Assembly: GCF_033705735.1 (NCBI RefSeq)
Contig: NZ_CP131133.1
Span: 1-64,000, forward strand
Origin: Shinella zoogloeoides
GTDB taxonomy: Bacteria; Pseudomonadota; Alphaproteobacteria; Rhizobiales; Rhizobiaceae
DNA: 64,000 nucleotides
Reading direction: 5' to 3'
Positions 33,361-41,974 of the stretch are shown piece by piece (position 1 is the first letter of the stretch; every line of letters starts with the position of its first letter). The notes beneath the pieces were generated by a model that worked only from the letters and a program-made list of their open reading frames with translations, ran no database searches and was not told the origin of the DNA. Both the position numbers and the translations under genes were made by a program.

Positions 33361-34644
33361 ATGGTCCGAGGAACTGAGATCGCGTCCTTCAGACGCGTTA
33401 CACCTGCAATACTCGCGAGCGCTCGGCTCGCAATGGCAAATGATATCCCCGAGTCTACGAAGGCGGAGGTAGCAATCCTCCTGAAGAAGGCAGCACCGAT
33501 CCTCGGGATCGATGGTTCGACCTACCATATCATGGATATCCTCATCGGGCTGTCGCGTGCTGATGATTGGGCGGGGACGAACCGCCCGATCGTGGCAATC
33601 TCCAACGCGAAGCTCGCCGAGTACACGGGTCGCTCGGAGCGGCAGGTGACACGCTGCATTCGGCGCCTCGTGGAGGCTGGCGTCATCGCATATCGGGACA
33701 GCCCGACGGGTCGCCGTTTTGTATATCGCGACAAGGACGGAGACATCTCGAAGGGCTATGGCCTGGATTTCACGCCGGCGAGAGTGCGGCTGCATGAATT
33801 GAAGACACTTGTCGAGGACTTCCAGGCTCGGCTGAACAGCGAGCAGGAGGCCCGAAGGATCGTCAGCAGGACGTCGCGCGCCATCGTTGACGCATGTGCA
33901 GCATACCCTGAACACGCTGAGGCCTGGCACAGCGAACTGCAAGGCCTGAAGGAACTAGGGTTAGACAAGGAAGGGGAAGCGGAAGCACTGGAGGCTATGC
34001 ACGCCCGGATCATTCTCGCGGTGACAGAAGAGTATGTTCCGCACAAAATGTCGGGCGAGGGTGACATCAGCGTCACGTCTATTATTTATACAACCCCTCA
34101 AAACTCTCTTGAATGTAAGAAAAAGTGGGCTCGCTCTAACGAGCGAGAACTTAAAACAAAATTCTCCGGCCGCACAGCGGCCGGAACATCAACCGAAAGA
34201 AAGTCTGGCGCAGTTCAACCCGAAAGCCATCCCCCCGTTCGGAAGAAATCTGCCGGCACGGTAGACGAAATCCAATCCCAGGTCCTAGCGTCCGTGTCGG
34301 TTGGCCTTGTTAGATCTGCCTGCCGCCAGGCATGCGAGATGGTAGGGACGGAAATTCGCAGTTGGCCTGAGCTTGCTGCCGCGGCCTCTACAATGCGTCT
34401 CATGATTGGTTTATCCGAGGCTGGATGGCTGGATGGAACGGCGAGGGTCGGCCGCTTTGCAGCCGCCGCGATTCTTGCCACAGTGCTTGAGAAGGCCGCC
34501 CGATCGCCGGATCAAATTACGAGTCCAGGAGGTTATTTCCGGGCAATGATCGATCGCGCTGTCGAAGGGAACCTGCATCTGGAGAAGAGCTTGTTCGGAT
34601 TGGCGGACGGCGTCATCAAACAGACAGGTGAGAGGCCCGCATAA
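33361..34644 (+). CDS. repC: RepC replication initiator
   Basis: A 427-residue plasmid initiator. The N-terminal region reads FRRVTPAILASARLAMANDI and is followed by a winged-helix domain (ISNAKLAEYTGRSERQVTRC, then IRRLVEAGVIAYRDSPTGRR, then KGYGLDFTPARVRLHELK). The C-terminal domain is around VGTEIRSWPELAAAASTMRL. In repABC plasmids the origin lies inside repC, near the AT-rich stretch; here 34080-34150 is the AT-rich part. The ATG at 33361 is chosen because the family's conserved N-terminus begins right after it; an upstream start at 33298 would add 21 unusual residues. Confidence 0.9.
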   Translation: MVRGTEIASFRRVTPAILASARLAMANDIPESTKAEVAILLKKAAPILGIDGSTYHIMDILIGLSRADDWAGTNRPIVAISNAKLAEYTGRSERQVTRCIRRLVEAGVIAYRDSPTGRRFVYRDKDGDISKGYGLDFTPARVRLHELKTLVEDFQARLNSEQEARRIVSRTSRAIVDACAAYPEHAEAWHSELQGLKELGLDKEGEAEALEAMHARIILAVTEEYVPHKMSGEGDISVTSIIYTTPQNSLECKKKWARSNERELKTKFSGRTAAGTSTERKSGAVQPESHPPVRKKSAGTVDEIQSQVLASVSVGLVRSACRQACEMVGTEIRSWPELAAAASTMRLMIGLSEAGWLDGTARVGRFAAAAILATVLEKAARSPDQITSPGGYFRAMIDRAVEGNLHLEKSLFGLADGVIKQTGERPA

Positions 34645-34656
34645 CGGATCGTTCGG

Positions 34657-34674
34657 GAGTCACAGCTGTGACTC
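34657..34674. promoter_or_regulatory. parS-like centromere site 1
   Basis: GAGTCACAGCTGTGACTC is a perfect 18-base palindrome thirteen bases after the repC stop. Its core TCACAGCTGTGA is the core of known repABC parS sites (GTTCACAGCTGTGAAC), with the outermost bases changed. Confidence 0.8.
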
Positions 34675-34778
34675 TTTGGGGCGAGAAGCCCGAGAAAGAT
34701 AAAGTGCGGCGGCTCACAGGGCTGACCGTTCTGGGAATGGAATAATGCTATTTGATTCAATGGGATATTTGACCGACA

Positions 34779-34790
34779 TCACAACTGTGA
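34779..34790. promoter_or_regulatory. parS-like centromere site 2
   Basis: TCACAACTGTGA differs from site 1 by one central base and is framed by GACCG and CGGTC, which themselves pair. It lies 105 bases downstream of site 1 and before the Toprim-like gene. Confidence 0.6.
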
Positions 34791-34841
34791 CGGTCAGTAC
34801 GGGGTCTCTTGTCTCCCCGATTGGATTTTCAGGGGGACCCC

Positions 34842-35732
34842 ATGCCGCATTATGACGTCGAAAGGCTTAAAGCGGAGGTGTCGTGCGCGGCGCTATTGGA
34901 AAGCGCTGGCTGGATGGTTGATTTGCGCGAGAGTACACCAAAGGCGACCAAGTATCGTCGTGGGGAAGGAGAGGTCATCATTGTGGTTCACCGCGGGCGA
35001 GGGTGGTTCGATCCGACATCGGAGGCCAAAGGCGACGTCTTGTCATTGGCACAGCATCTTGGTGCTGTCGATTTCGGCTCGGCGCTGAAGCTGATCGCCG
35101 GCCTCGTCGGATTTCAACCTGTCGAGCCGGCGTGGCAGCGTCGGTCGAAGTCCACTTCGCTTACAGCGATCGCGAGGCGTTGGTCTCAAAGACCATGGTT
35201 GGCCTATGGATCCGCCGCCTGGGTATATCTCACGTCCGAACGCGCTATCCCGGAGAACACTCTCGTGCGAGCCGTTACGGCTGGCAAACTCAAGGAAGGC
35301 CCTCGGGGCTCCATTTGGGCAGCCCATACCAACTCCTCAGATACGGTAACGGGATGGGAGGAGCGCGGGCCCGTGTGGAGAGGCTTCTCCAATGGGGGGA
35401 CGAAGGCGCTTTTTGTTATCGGCAACGATGATGCGTTACGCCTTTGCGTGACGGAAGCGGCGATAGATGCGCTGAGCCTCGCCGCCATTGAGGATTGGCG
35501 TGACGACACTAAGTACGTGAGTACCGGTGGAGGCTGGTCTCCTGCGACAGCCGACCGAATTGCGGCTCTTGCTGCCCGACCTGGCACTCGCCTAGTGGCA
35601 GCATGTGATGGAAACGACCAAGGTGATGTCTACGCAGCGCGATTGAGGGGTGCTGCCGAGACGGCGGGGGCGACTTTCCTGAGGTTGTGGCCTGAAGCTG
35701 AGGATTGGAATGATCAGCTACGGCAGAGGTGA
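34842..35732 (+). CDS. DUF3991/Toprim-like domain protein
   Basis: A 296-residue protein of the kind often carried by alphaproteobacterial plasmids. The N-terminal half contains a zinc-finger-free primase-like start (YDVERLKAEVSCAALLESAG), followed by DUF3991. The C-terminal Toprim-like part has the acidic motif RLCVTEAAIDALSLAAIE and VAACDGNDQGDVYAARLRGA. RBS AGGGGGAC precedes the ATG at 34842. Roles in DNA metabolism of the plasmid (primer or relaxosome-related) are possible; none is demonstrated. Confidence 0.75.
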   Translation: MPHYDVERLKAEVSCAALLESAGWMVDLRESTPKATKYRRGEGEVIIVVHRGRGWFDPTSEAKGDVLSLAQHLGAVDFGSALKLIAGLVGFQPVEPAWQRRSKSTSLTAIARRWSQRPWLAYGSAAWVYLTSERAIPENTLVRAVTAGKLKEGPRGSIWAAHTNSSDTVTGWEERGPVWRGFSNGGTKALFVIGNDDALRLCVTEAAIDALSLAAIEDWRDDTKYVSTGGGWSPATADRIAALAARPGTRLVAACDGNDQGDVYAARLRGAAETAGATFLRLWPEAEDWNDQLRQR

Positions 35733-36322
35733 GATAGATTGAATTGAGCCACAGGAGGACGATTCTGGCGGATGCGCCAACGCTAAACGGGATGATCGAC
35801 AACGGCCCGAAGGCAGAGACCACTGCCACATCTGTAGTGGTGGTATCCTTGTTGTTGAGATAAGTAAGCTACGGTCCCGCCTCGTACAGGGCTCCAGTCC
35901 GGTCTTAGTCCCGACACCTTGCATCCCGACGTAAATTCGATCTTCGACTACCTCGACGATATCGTGCGATCGCGAACATGCCGCTTAGTTGAAGCCGTCA
36001 CCGATTAAGCGCGTGCACCTCTCACCGTCAGAACCATTCACGGAAGCGCGATCGTCTGCCATCGCGTCGACAAGCAGCGTCGCGCGAACGTGGAACGTCC
36101 TAACCATTCCATCGCCGTGTAGATACTGGTTATGTCGCTGGCAACGACATATAGCCTGAATGTGTCGATGGAAGCGGGTTTAGTCGACATATCCCGATGA
36201 TCAGCGCACCCTTTGTTCAAAGGGTGCGCACGCAGACAACCGATCGTTTGTGAACGTTTCTCGATGCTCCTAGCAGGTCATGGAGCGGGAACGGGCGTAG
36301 GGCGTTTCCAAGCATTTTCCAA
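35733..36322. other. gene-free stretch after the plasmid backbone
   Basis: About 590 bases without a convincing gene. A short in-frame run around 35905-36008 (DTLHPDVNSIFDYLDDIVRS and onward to a stop) may be the tail of a lost gene. No repeats or tRNA were recognised. It marks the border between replication genes and the transporter/regulator cargo. Confidence 0.4.
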
Positions 36323-37495
36323 TCACTCCGCCATTGCCAGTGATTGCTCGCCGCTGGCGCTCAGCTTTGCCAGCACCGCGAGCGCTAGCGCCACCAGTGA
36401 TAGGACGGCTCCAGCCCAGTTCGGCGAAGTTAGGCCGAACCCGGCGGCGATGGTAGCGCCGCCGACCCAGGCTCCGATTGCGTTTCCGAGATTGAACATG
36501 CCTATATTCACAGACGCCGCCATGGTCGGTGCGCCGGCCCGACTGGCACGGTCCATCACCAGTTTCTGGATGGGCGAAACGGTGGCGAAGCCGAAGGCCG
36601 CCATGAGGAAGACAGAGGCTGAGGCGACGGTGCCACTTTCGGCGCCAAACCAGAACAGGAAGAGTACGGCGGCTTGGGCCGCAAGTGTCACGAAGAGCGT
36701 ACCGAACAGCGCTCGATCCGCGAAGCGCCCACCGATCCAGTTGCCGACGGCCAAGCCGAGGCCGAAGAGGATCATCAGCCGGGCGACGGCCGCCTCCGAG
36801 AATCCTGCCTGCTCGATCATCATTGGAGCGATATAGGTGATCGAGGTGAAGAAGGCGGCGGGACCGAATATAGTGATCCCCATGGCGAGCAGCACTTGAG
36901 AATCGGTGAAGGCGCGCAACTCTTCCCGCAGTGCGATTGCTTTCCCCGGTTCCATACGCGGCACCAGCGCCGCTACACTTACCACGGTCACCAGGCCGAT
37001 CCCCGCGATGAGCCAGAACACGAGCCGCCAATCGTAGACCTGCGCGAGCCAAGTGCCTGCGGGAACGCCGAAGAGGTTCGCGAGTGTGAGGCCGGAGAAC
37101 ATAAAGGCAATCGCGCTTGCTTGCCGGCCCGGTGCCACAAGCGAGGCCGCGATAATCGAGCCGATGCCGAAGAAGGCGCCGTGATTGAACGAGGTTATGA
37201 TCCGTCCCACGAGGGCGATCGACAGCGTCGGCGCAAGGGCGGTGATCACATTGCCTAGCGTGAAGATGCCTGCAAGTCCGATCAACATGATCTTTCGGGG
37301 CATCCTGGCACCCAACACGGTCAGGACCGGCGCGCCCACAAAGACGCCGAGGGCATAGGTAGTAGCCATCAGGCCGGCTGTCGGTATATCGACATCGAAG
37401 CTTCGCGCAATCTGCGGAAGAATGCCGGCGATGATGAATTCGGTGAGACCGATACCGAAAGCGCCGACTGCCAGCGCGAATAGGGCCAAAGGCAT
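36323..37495 (-). CDS. MFS transporter, DHA1 type (AraJ/YdhP-like)
   Basis: A 390-residue major-facilitator exporter with twelve predicted helices. The N-terminus MPLALFALAVGAFGIGLTEF and the motif-A loop GARMPRKIMLIGLAGIFTLG are typical of DHA1 sugar or drug exporters of the AraJ/YdhP branch; the central cytoplasmic loop lies near EPGKAIALREELRAF. ATG at 37495 is chosen by homology. It is divergently arranged with an Lrp-type regulator; a palindrome lies between them. The substrate is unknown; amino acids, sugars or drugs are possible. Confidence 0.87.
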   Translation of the reverse strand: MPLALFALAVGAFGIGLTEFIIAGILPQIARSFDVDIPTAGLMATTYALGVFVGAPVLTVLGARMPRKIMLIGLAGIFTLGNVITALAPTLSIALVGRIITSFNHGAFFGIGSIIAASLVAPGRQASAIAFMFSGLTLANLFGVPAGTWLAQVYDWRLVFWLIAGIGLVTVVSVAALVPRMEPGKAIALREELRAFTDSQVLLAMGITIFGPAAFFTSITYIAPMMIEQAGFSEAAVARLMILFGLGLAVGNWIGGRFADRALFGTLFVTLAAQAAVLFLFWFGAESGTVASASVFLMAAFGFATVSPIQKLVMDRASRAGAPTMAASVNIGMFNLGNAIGAWVGGATIAAGFGLTSPNWAGAVLSLVALALAVLAKLSASGEQSLAMAE

Positions 37496-37524
37496 TGCAG
37501 AAACTCCATATGTGCTATTATTAT

Positions 37525-37539
37525 CCGAATGGCATTCGG
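37525..37539. promoter_or_regulatory. palindromic operator between MFS and Lrp genes
   Basis: CCGAATGGCATTCGG has seven-base perfect arms around one centre base, in the 89-base gap between the divergent start codons. It is well placed for the neighbouring Lrp-type regulator. Confidence 0.6.
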
Positions 37540-37584
37540 TAAGAGCGGACATATGATGCGCCCGTGTTCGGAGATAAAGCGGCA

Positions 37585-38085
37585 ATGGCTTCGACAGAGA
37601 AAGAAACAGATGCTGTTCGGCAGACCAGACACCAGCCGGCAGAACTCGACGCGATCGACCGAAAAATATTAGGGGCGCTCTCGGAGAATGCCTCGCGCAG
37701 TTATGCCGACCTGAGCAAGATCGTGAATCTTTCGGCGCCCGCCGTGCATGACCGCGTGAAGCGCCTCAAGCGCGACGGCGTCATCAAGGGAACCGTTGCA
37801 CGGCTTGACGGCTGCAAGCTGGGCCGCACTCTTTTGACCTTCCTGGTGATCGATACGAGCAGCTACAATGCGACACGCGAACTGCTGAAGTTCATCAGGC
37901 GGCCGGAGGTCGAGGAGCTCCACACCGTCGCCGGTGACGGGTGCGTTCTTGTAAAAGTCCGGGCTGCGGATACGGAGTCGCTCGAGACGTTCCTTATGGA
38001 GATCCAGAGCCTGGAGGGCGTCCGGTCCGTGCGTAGCTACATCGCGCTTTCCACGTTCCTCGAGCGCGGTCCATCGCCGGATTGA
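37585..38085 (+). CDS. Lrp/AsnC-family transcriptional regulator
   Basis: A 166-residue regulator. The helix-turn-helix is in LDAIDRKILGALSENASRSY, then ADLSKIVNLSAPAVHDRVKR, then LKRDGVIKG; the C-terminal RAM domain follows (LTFLVIDTSSYN, EELHTVAGDGCVLVKVRAAD). A short extra N-terminal tail of about 25 residues precedes the first helix. ATG at 37585 has GGAG upstream. It most likely controls the divergent MFS gene in response to a small molecule, typically an amino acid. Confidence 0.9.
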   Translation: MASTEKETDAVRQTRHQPAELDAIDRKILGALSENASRSYADLSKIVNLSAPAVHDRVKRLKRDGVIKGTVARLDGCKLGRTLLTFLVIDTSSYNATRELLKFIRRPEVEELHTVAGDGCVLVKVRAADTESLETFLMEIQSLEGVRSVRSYIALSTFLERGPSPD

Positions 38086-38134
38086 CCCGGTCCCTTCGCC
38101 GCATTTTTCTTTCCTATGATGCTGGCTGCGGGCG

Positions 38135-39034
38135 TTACCGCCGGAGGACGATGAACCCGGCGAGCGGGATGAGCACAATACCGACGATGGAGGCAGCGTC
38201 GAGCCGCTCAGAGAAGAACACGACGCCCCAGACGACCGCGAAAGCGAGGTAGGAAAAGTCCCAGGTCGAGATGAGGGCGGGCGGCCCCAACTGATACGCC
38301 ACGGCAGTTCCGACGCTGCCGATCAGCATCGTCATGCTCAAGAGGAGGATCAGTGGCCATGGGATATCTCCCGCCGAAAGCCAGTTCCCTGCAAGCGCGC
38401 CTGCCTCTCCGATCCATAAGTTGGCCAATCCCGCAAGGCCTCCCAGAACGAGAGCCAGCAGGTTGAACAGGAGCGCGAGAACGAAAGGATTTTCACCGCG
38501 ATTGCGGGTGCGGGTCAGCACCATAGCAATTGCATAGAGAATGGCTGCGGCGAGGGGCATCAGCGTGTGCATGGTCAAATCGCCCGCCTGCGGTTTCATC
38601 ATCAGAAGCACGCCGCCGAATCCGAGCACGAGGCCGAGCCAGCCCTTGGCCCCCATACGCTCCCTGATCCAGACGGCGGAGAACAGGGTGATGAAGATTG
38701 GGATCGTATAGTAGACAGCCGCCACCATGGAGAGATCGAGATGCGGCAGCGAGGCATAGTAGAGCAGCAGGCTGGAAAGAAGCAGCGCGCTGCGCAAGAC
38801 GCTCCAGCGGAGATGGATTGGCCGCAGGGAGATCTGCGGAAGCCGCCATCTCAGCATGATCAGCATCGGCAAAGTGATGCAGGATCGCAGGACGATGAAC
38901 TGCGACAGCGGCATGTCCGCGATCGTGACTTTTATGATCGCATCGGCGATGGACAGCGTCAGGTCGGTCACGACCATCACCGAAACCGCGAGAGCCACCC
39001 TGTCCGACTTCGGCGCTACATCACTGATCGACAT
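38135..39034 (-). CDS. DMT-superfamily (EamA) transporter
   Basis: A 299-residue ten-helix transporter with two EamA repeats: VTDLTLSIADAIIKVTIADM in the first and AISLIL-like PLAAAILYAIAMVLTRTRNR in the second. It ends AGFIVLRR. Such proteins export amino acids or other metabolites. ATG at 39034 has GGGAG upstream; six residues more are possible. It is paired with a divergent LysR regulator. Confidence 0.87.
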   Translation of the reverse strand: MSISDVAPKSDRVALAVSVMVVTDLTLSIADAIIKVTIADMPLSQFIVLRSCITLPMLIMLRWRLPQISLRPIHLRWSVLRSALLLSSLLLYYASLPHLDLSMVAAVYYTIPIFITLFSAVWIRERMGAKGWLGLVLGFGGVLLMMKPQAGDLTMHTLMPLAAAILYAIAMVLTRTRNRGENPFVLALLFNLLALVLGGLAGLANLWIGEAGALAGNWLSAGDIPWPLILLLSMTMLIGSVGTAVAYQLGPPALISTWDFSYLAFAVVWGVVFFSERLDAASIVGIVLIPLAGFIVLRR

Positions 39035-39107
39035 TCTGCGCTCCCTTGCCATGCCTGAACGGTATTGCGCCGAGTCGCCTCCAGCAATCGGAACTATATG
39101 GAAATTC

Positions 39108-39125
39108 TGTCCGCAATGACGGACA
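39108..39125. promoter_or_regulatory. inverted repeat between DMT and LysR genes
   Basis: TGTCCG, CAATGA, CGGACA forms an 18-base dyad that fits the T-N11-A pattern bound by LysR-type regulators. It lies 28 bases upstream of the LysR gene and opposite the DMT transporter. Confidence 0.6.
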
Positions 39126-39153
39126 ATGAAGGAGCGTCGCTGAGGGAGGTGCA

Positions 39154-40050
39154 ATGGTGGACAGTGCGGACGACATGATCCTTCTGGCCGAGGTCGCTGA
39201 AACCGGCGGCTTCTCGCGCGCCGGCGAGCGGATCGGCATGCCAAAGTCCACGGTCAGCCAGCGTATTGCCCAGCTGGAGGAACGCCTCGGTCTCAGGCTG
39301 CTCAACCGCTCGACACGTCACGTCAGCCTCACCGAAGCCGGGCAGGTCTATCTGGACTATTGCCGCCGGGTTCGTGCCGAGGCGTCGGCCGCGGCGGTGG
39401 CGATGAGGAATCTAAAGGAGCAGCCGGTCGGGACGCTGAGGATCACCTGTCCCGAGATTACCGCCAGCCATTTCATGCCGGGGTTTCTGGAGAGCTTCGC
39501 CAAGGACTTCCCCCAGATCGCCGTCGAGTTGCTCGCCACAAACCGGCACCTGGACATCATCCAAGAATGCATAGATTTTGCCTTCCGAGTAGGGCGGGCC
39601 ACGGGGCAGGGGCTTATTCTCCGCAGAATCTCCTCGATCCGCCGAGCGCTTGTTGCCGCTCCGGCCTATATCGCACGGAACGGGCCGGTCAGGGATACTG
39701 ACGATCTGCTGCGTCATCGATGCCTCCTGCATGATGCCCAACGAGAATGGTCTTTCTCATTCGGCGATGAGCGCCGTACTCTCCGCCCGGCGGCTGGCGC
39801 GATCTCGGACTCGATGGGCTTCCTCCTGCACTCCGCCATCGCCGGCGGCGGAATTACCCTCTTGCCTGCCTATGCCTGCGAGCCGGCATTGGCGTCGGGC
39901 CGTCTCGTCGAACTGCTCCCTGATTGGGAAATTCCGCCGTACGAGATGGCCCTGATCGTCCCCGACCGAAACAACCAATCCAAAGCGCAGGCTGCGTTTC
40001 GCAGCTTTGTGCAAGGTTTCGACTTCACAGCGTTCGCCGGCAGAAGATAG
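39154..40050 (+). CDS. LysR-family transcriptional regulator
   Basis: A 298-residue regulator. The winged helix-turn-helix occupies residues 1-62 (MILLAEVAETGGFSRAGERI, then GMPKSTVSQRIAQLEERLGL, then RLLNRSTRHVSLTEAG). The effector-binding domain follows (GTLRITCPEITASHFMPGFL; FAFRVGRATGQGLILRRISS). This is the CrgA-like branch often paired with exporters. It is divergent from the DMT transporter and probably controls it through the dyad at 39108. Confidence 0.92.
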   Translation: MVDSADDMILLAEVAETGGFSRAGERIGMPKSTVSQRIAQLEERLGLRLLNRSTRHVSLTEAGQVYLDYCRRVRAEASAAAVAMRNLKEQPVGTLRITCPEITASHFMPGFLESFAKDFPQIAVELLATNRHLDIIQECIDFAFRVGRATGQGLILRRISSIRRALVAAPAYIARNGPVRDTDDLLRHRCLLHDAQREWSFSFGDERRTLRPAAGAISDSMGFLLHSAIAGGGITLLPAYACEPALASGRLVELLPDWEIPPYEMALIVPDRNNQSKAQAAFRSFVQGFDFTAFAGRR

Positions 40051-40327
40051 GAGCCCACCCAGGTGACGGCGGCATGCCGCATCGCAACGGGTCCACGTCA
40101 TGGTCGCGCGGCCCCCGGTGAAATTGTCATGGAAAGGATCGCGGTAGGCTTTCATCGGCCAGGCATCAGTCGGCGCCGAGCCAAAAAGACGGCGGACGTT
40201 TGGTGCTCACGGTCTCATCCCACACAGGGGGAGGGCCGACGGTCACTTTCGCCCGCATAGTCTGGAAACAGGTTGGACGTTCGGTCGCGTCGCTGTAGGA
40301 CTGATCGCGGAAAAGGTTGGGCCTTGC
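40051..40327. other. gene-free stretch
   Basis: Nearly 280 bases with no recognised gene, repeat or terminator between the LysR gene and the DUF6283 gene. Confidence 0.4.
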
Positions 40328-40687
40328 ATGAATTGGAAATTGAAGCGCGTTCGGCAGTGTGACAAGTGCCCCTGGAAGGTCTCGACGGACCCTCACGATA
40401 TTCCGAATGGCTATGACGAAGTTCGACATGCCGCCCTCACTACGACGATCGCGGCGCCGGGGAGTCTAACCGGGACCGGCCGTGCTATGGCATGCCACGA
40501 GCACCCCGTTGGCGAGGAAGCACACTGCGTCGGCTGGCTGATGAATCAGCTTGGGCCTGGAAACAACATTCCCCTGCGCCTGAAGGTGCGATCCTGCGAA
40601 AACATCGACGCCGTCGTTTTGGACGGCCCGCAGCACGAGACCTTCGCGGAGACCTTGCCGAAGGGCAGGGGGTCACCCTCCGAATAG
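40328..40687 (+). CDS. DUF6283 family protein
   Basis: A 119-residue protein with the cysteine-rich start of the DUF6283 family (RQCDKCPWKVSTDPHDIPNG) and later MACHEHPVGEEAHCVGWLMN, a set of Cys and His residues that look metal-binding. It is found on plasmids and phages of this bacterial group. Function unknown to me. It is transcribed toward the integrase gene, with 18 bases between the ends. Confidence 0.7.
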   Translation: MNWKLKRVRQCDKCPWKVSTDPHDIPNGYDEVRHAALTTTIAAPGSLTGTGRAMACHEHPVGEEAHCVGWLMNQLGPGNNIPLRLKVRSCENIDAVVLDGPQHETFAETLPKGRGSPSE

Positions 40688-40705
40688 CGCTTAACTATGG
40701 AACGA

Positions 40706-41851
40706 CTACAGCCCGGCGGCCTTGGTCAGGTTGACGCGAAACCGGTCGCGGCGACGCTGGTAACGGCGGGTCATTTCGGCTGAAGCGTGGCCGAGTTGCT
40801 TTTGCACATGACGCTCGTCGACCTCGGCTGAAGAAGCGAGGCCAGCACGCAGCGAGTGCCCGGCGAACTTTTGCTCTCGTTCCGCTTCGGATAGATCGCC
40901 GCGCACGCCGGCGGCAAGTGCTGTCTTCTTAACGAGCCGCGCCACTTCCTGGTCATTGAGGCGATCCGGCCCAACATTCTTGCCCTGGCCGGTCACGCGG
41001 CGGAAGAGGGGACCTTTGGCGAGCTTGGCGAACTTGATCCAGGTTTCCAGCGCCGCGACAGGGCAGGTGGCGTCTGAAGAGCCCCGGCCGACATCGACCT
41101 CGCGCCAGCCGGTTTTCCCACGCAAGGTCAGAAGCGCCCCCTTGTCGAAGATTTCGATCCAGCCGCGGCCGTCTTCCGTCTGGTCGCGGCCAAGATCGAG
41201 TCCGGTGATTTCCGAGCGACGCAAGCCGCCAGCGAAGCCGATGAGCAACATAGCTCGGTCGCGCAACCCACGCAGGCTGCCCCGGTCGAGCGTTTCGAGC
41301 ATGGCGATCAGGTCTTCCGGCAGGATGGCTTCCTTCTGCCGGGGCGGGGCGGCGTGGCGATTGCGGATGCCGGCCATGACGGTGGCGATCGCCCGGTCCT
41401 TGCGCTCCAGCGGCATGCCGCGCTGCGCGCAATTCCAGCCGATCGCTGCCAGCCGGCGCTCGATGGTCGAGACACTGTTGGGTTTTCCGCCGCGCTCGGC
41501 CGAACCGGACGCGCAGGCGGTAATGTAGAGCCCGACGACCTGCGGATCAGGGGGGAGGGGAGACAGGTTCTGGCGCCGGCACCAGGCGGAAAAATGCTTC
41601 CAATCGGAGGCGTAGGCCTTCCGCGTGTTGGCGGAGCTGGCGGCCGCGACGTAGCCGCGCGCGCGATCGGTAAGGTCCTGCAGATGCGCCGGCAGGCTTG
41701 TGCTCGCTTCGGCGAGAGGGGAGGGGAGACCGGCCGATACCTCGCTGGCGGAAATGCCGTCGGCCGCCGGCGTGCTGTACGGCGGCGCAGGGTTCTCCGA
41801 AGCATGAAATTCGCTGTTTGTCAGTTGACCGGTTTTGATGGAACAGCACAT
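40706..41851 (-). CDS. tyrosine-type site-specific integrase
   Basis: A 381-residue integrase. The N-terminal SAM-like domain includes ANTRKAYASDWKHFSAWCRR; the catalytic domain has the first Arg in GFAGGLRRSEITGLDL, the box FAGHSLRAGLASSAEV, and QKQLGHASAEMTRRYQRR with the Tyr. The first 70 residues are low-complexity. The first eleven codons lie beyond a possible transposon end at 41819, so the natural start of the gene may have been replaced by the insertion. It points away from tniA. Confidence 0.85.
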   Translation of the reverse strand: MCCSIKTGQLTNSEFHASENPAPPYSTPAADGISASEVSAGLPSPLAEASTSLPAHLQDLTDRARGYVAAASSANTRKAYASDWKHFSAWCRRQNLSPLPPDPQVVGLYITACASGSAERGGKPNSVSTIERRLAAIGWNCAQRGMPLERKDRAIATVMAGIRNRHAAPPRQKEAILPEDLIAMLETLDRGSLRGLRDRAMLLIGFAGGLRRSEITGLDLGRDQTEDGRGWIEIFDKGALLTLRGKTGWREVDVGRGSSDATCPVAALETWIKFAKLAKGPLFRRVTGQGKNVGPDRLNDQEVARLVKKTALAAGVRGDLSEAEREQKFAGHSLRAGLASSAEVDERHVQKQLGHASAEMTRRYQRRRDRFRVNLTKAAGL

Positions 41852-41904
41852 TCAATGTTTTCAATAGCATAAACGATTCAGTTTTGCGAGACGGATTCAC
41901 TTTT

Positions 41905-41950
41905 CGTGGGACTACGTTACAATCCTGATTCGGAAATAGTGGGACTACGT
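41905..41950. repeat. left-end repeats, two copies
   Basis: CGTGGGACTACGT at 41905-41917 and GGAAATAGTGGGACTACGT at 41932-41950, both pointing toward tniA. These look like binding sites for the TniA transposase. Confidence 0.7.
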
Positions 41951-41974
41951 TCGCAACCTTCTCGTAGTATAGCT

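Noticed and set aside
36038..36220. Small gene in the gap after the Toprim-like gene
   Set aside because: No RBS, no recognisable motif and ordinary length for a chance frame.
40300..40320. CRISPR or tandem repeats in gene-free gaps
   Set aside because: No regularly spaced repeats seen in any gap of the window.
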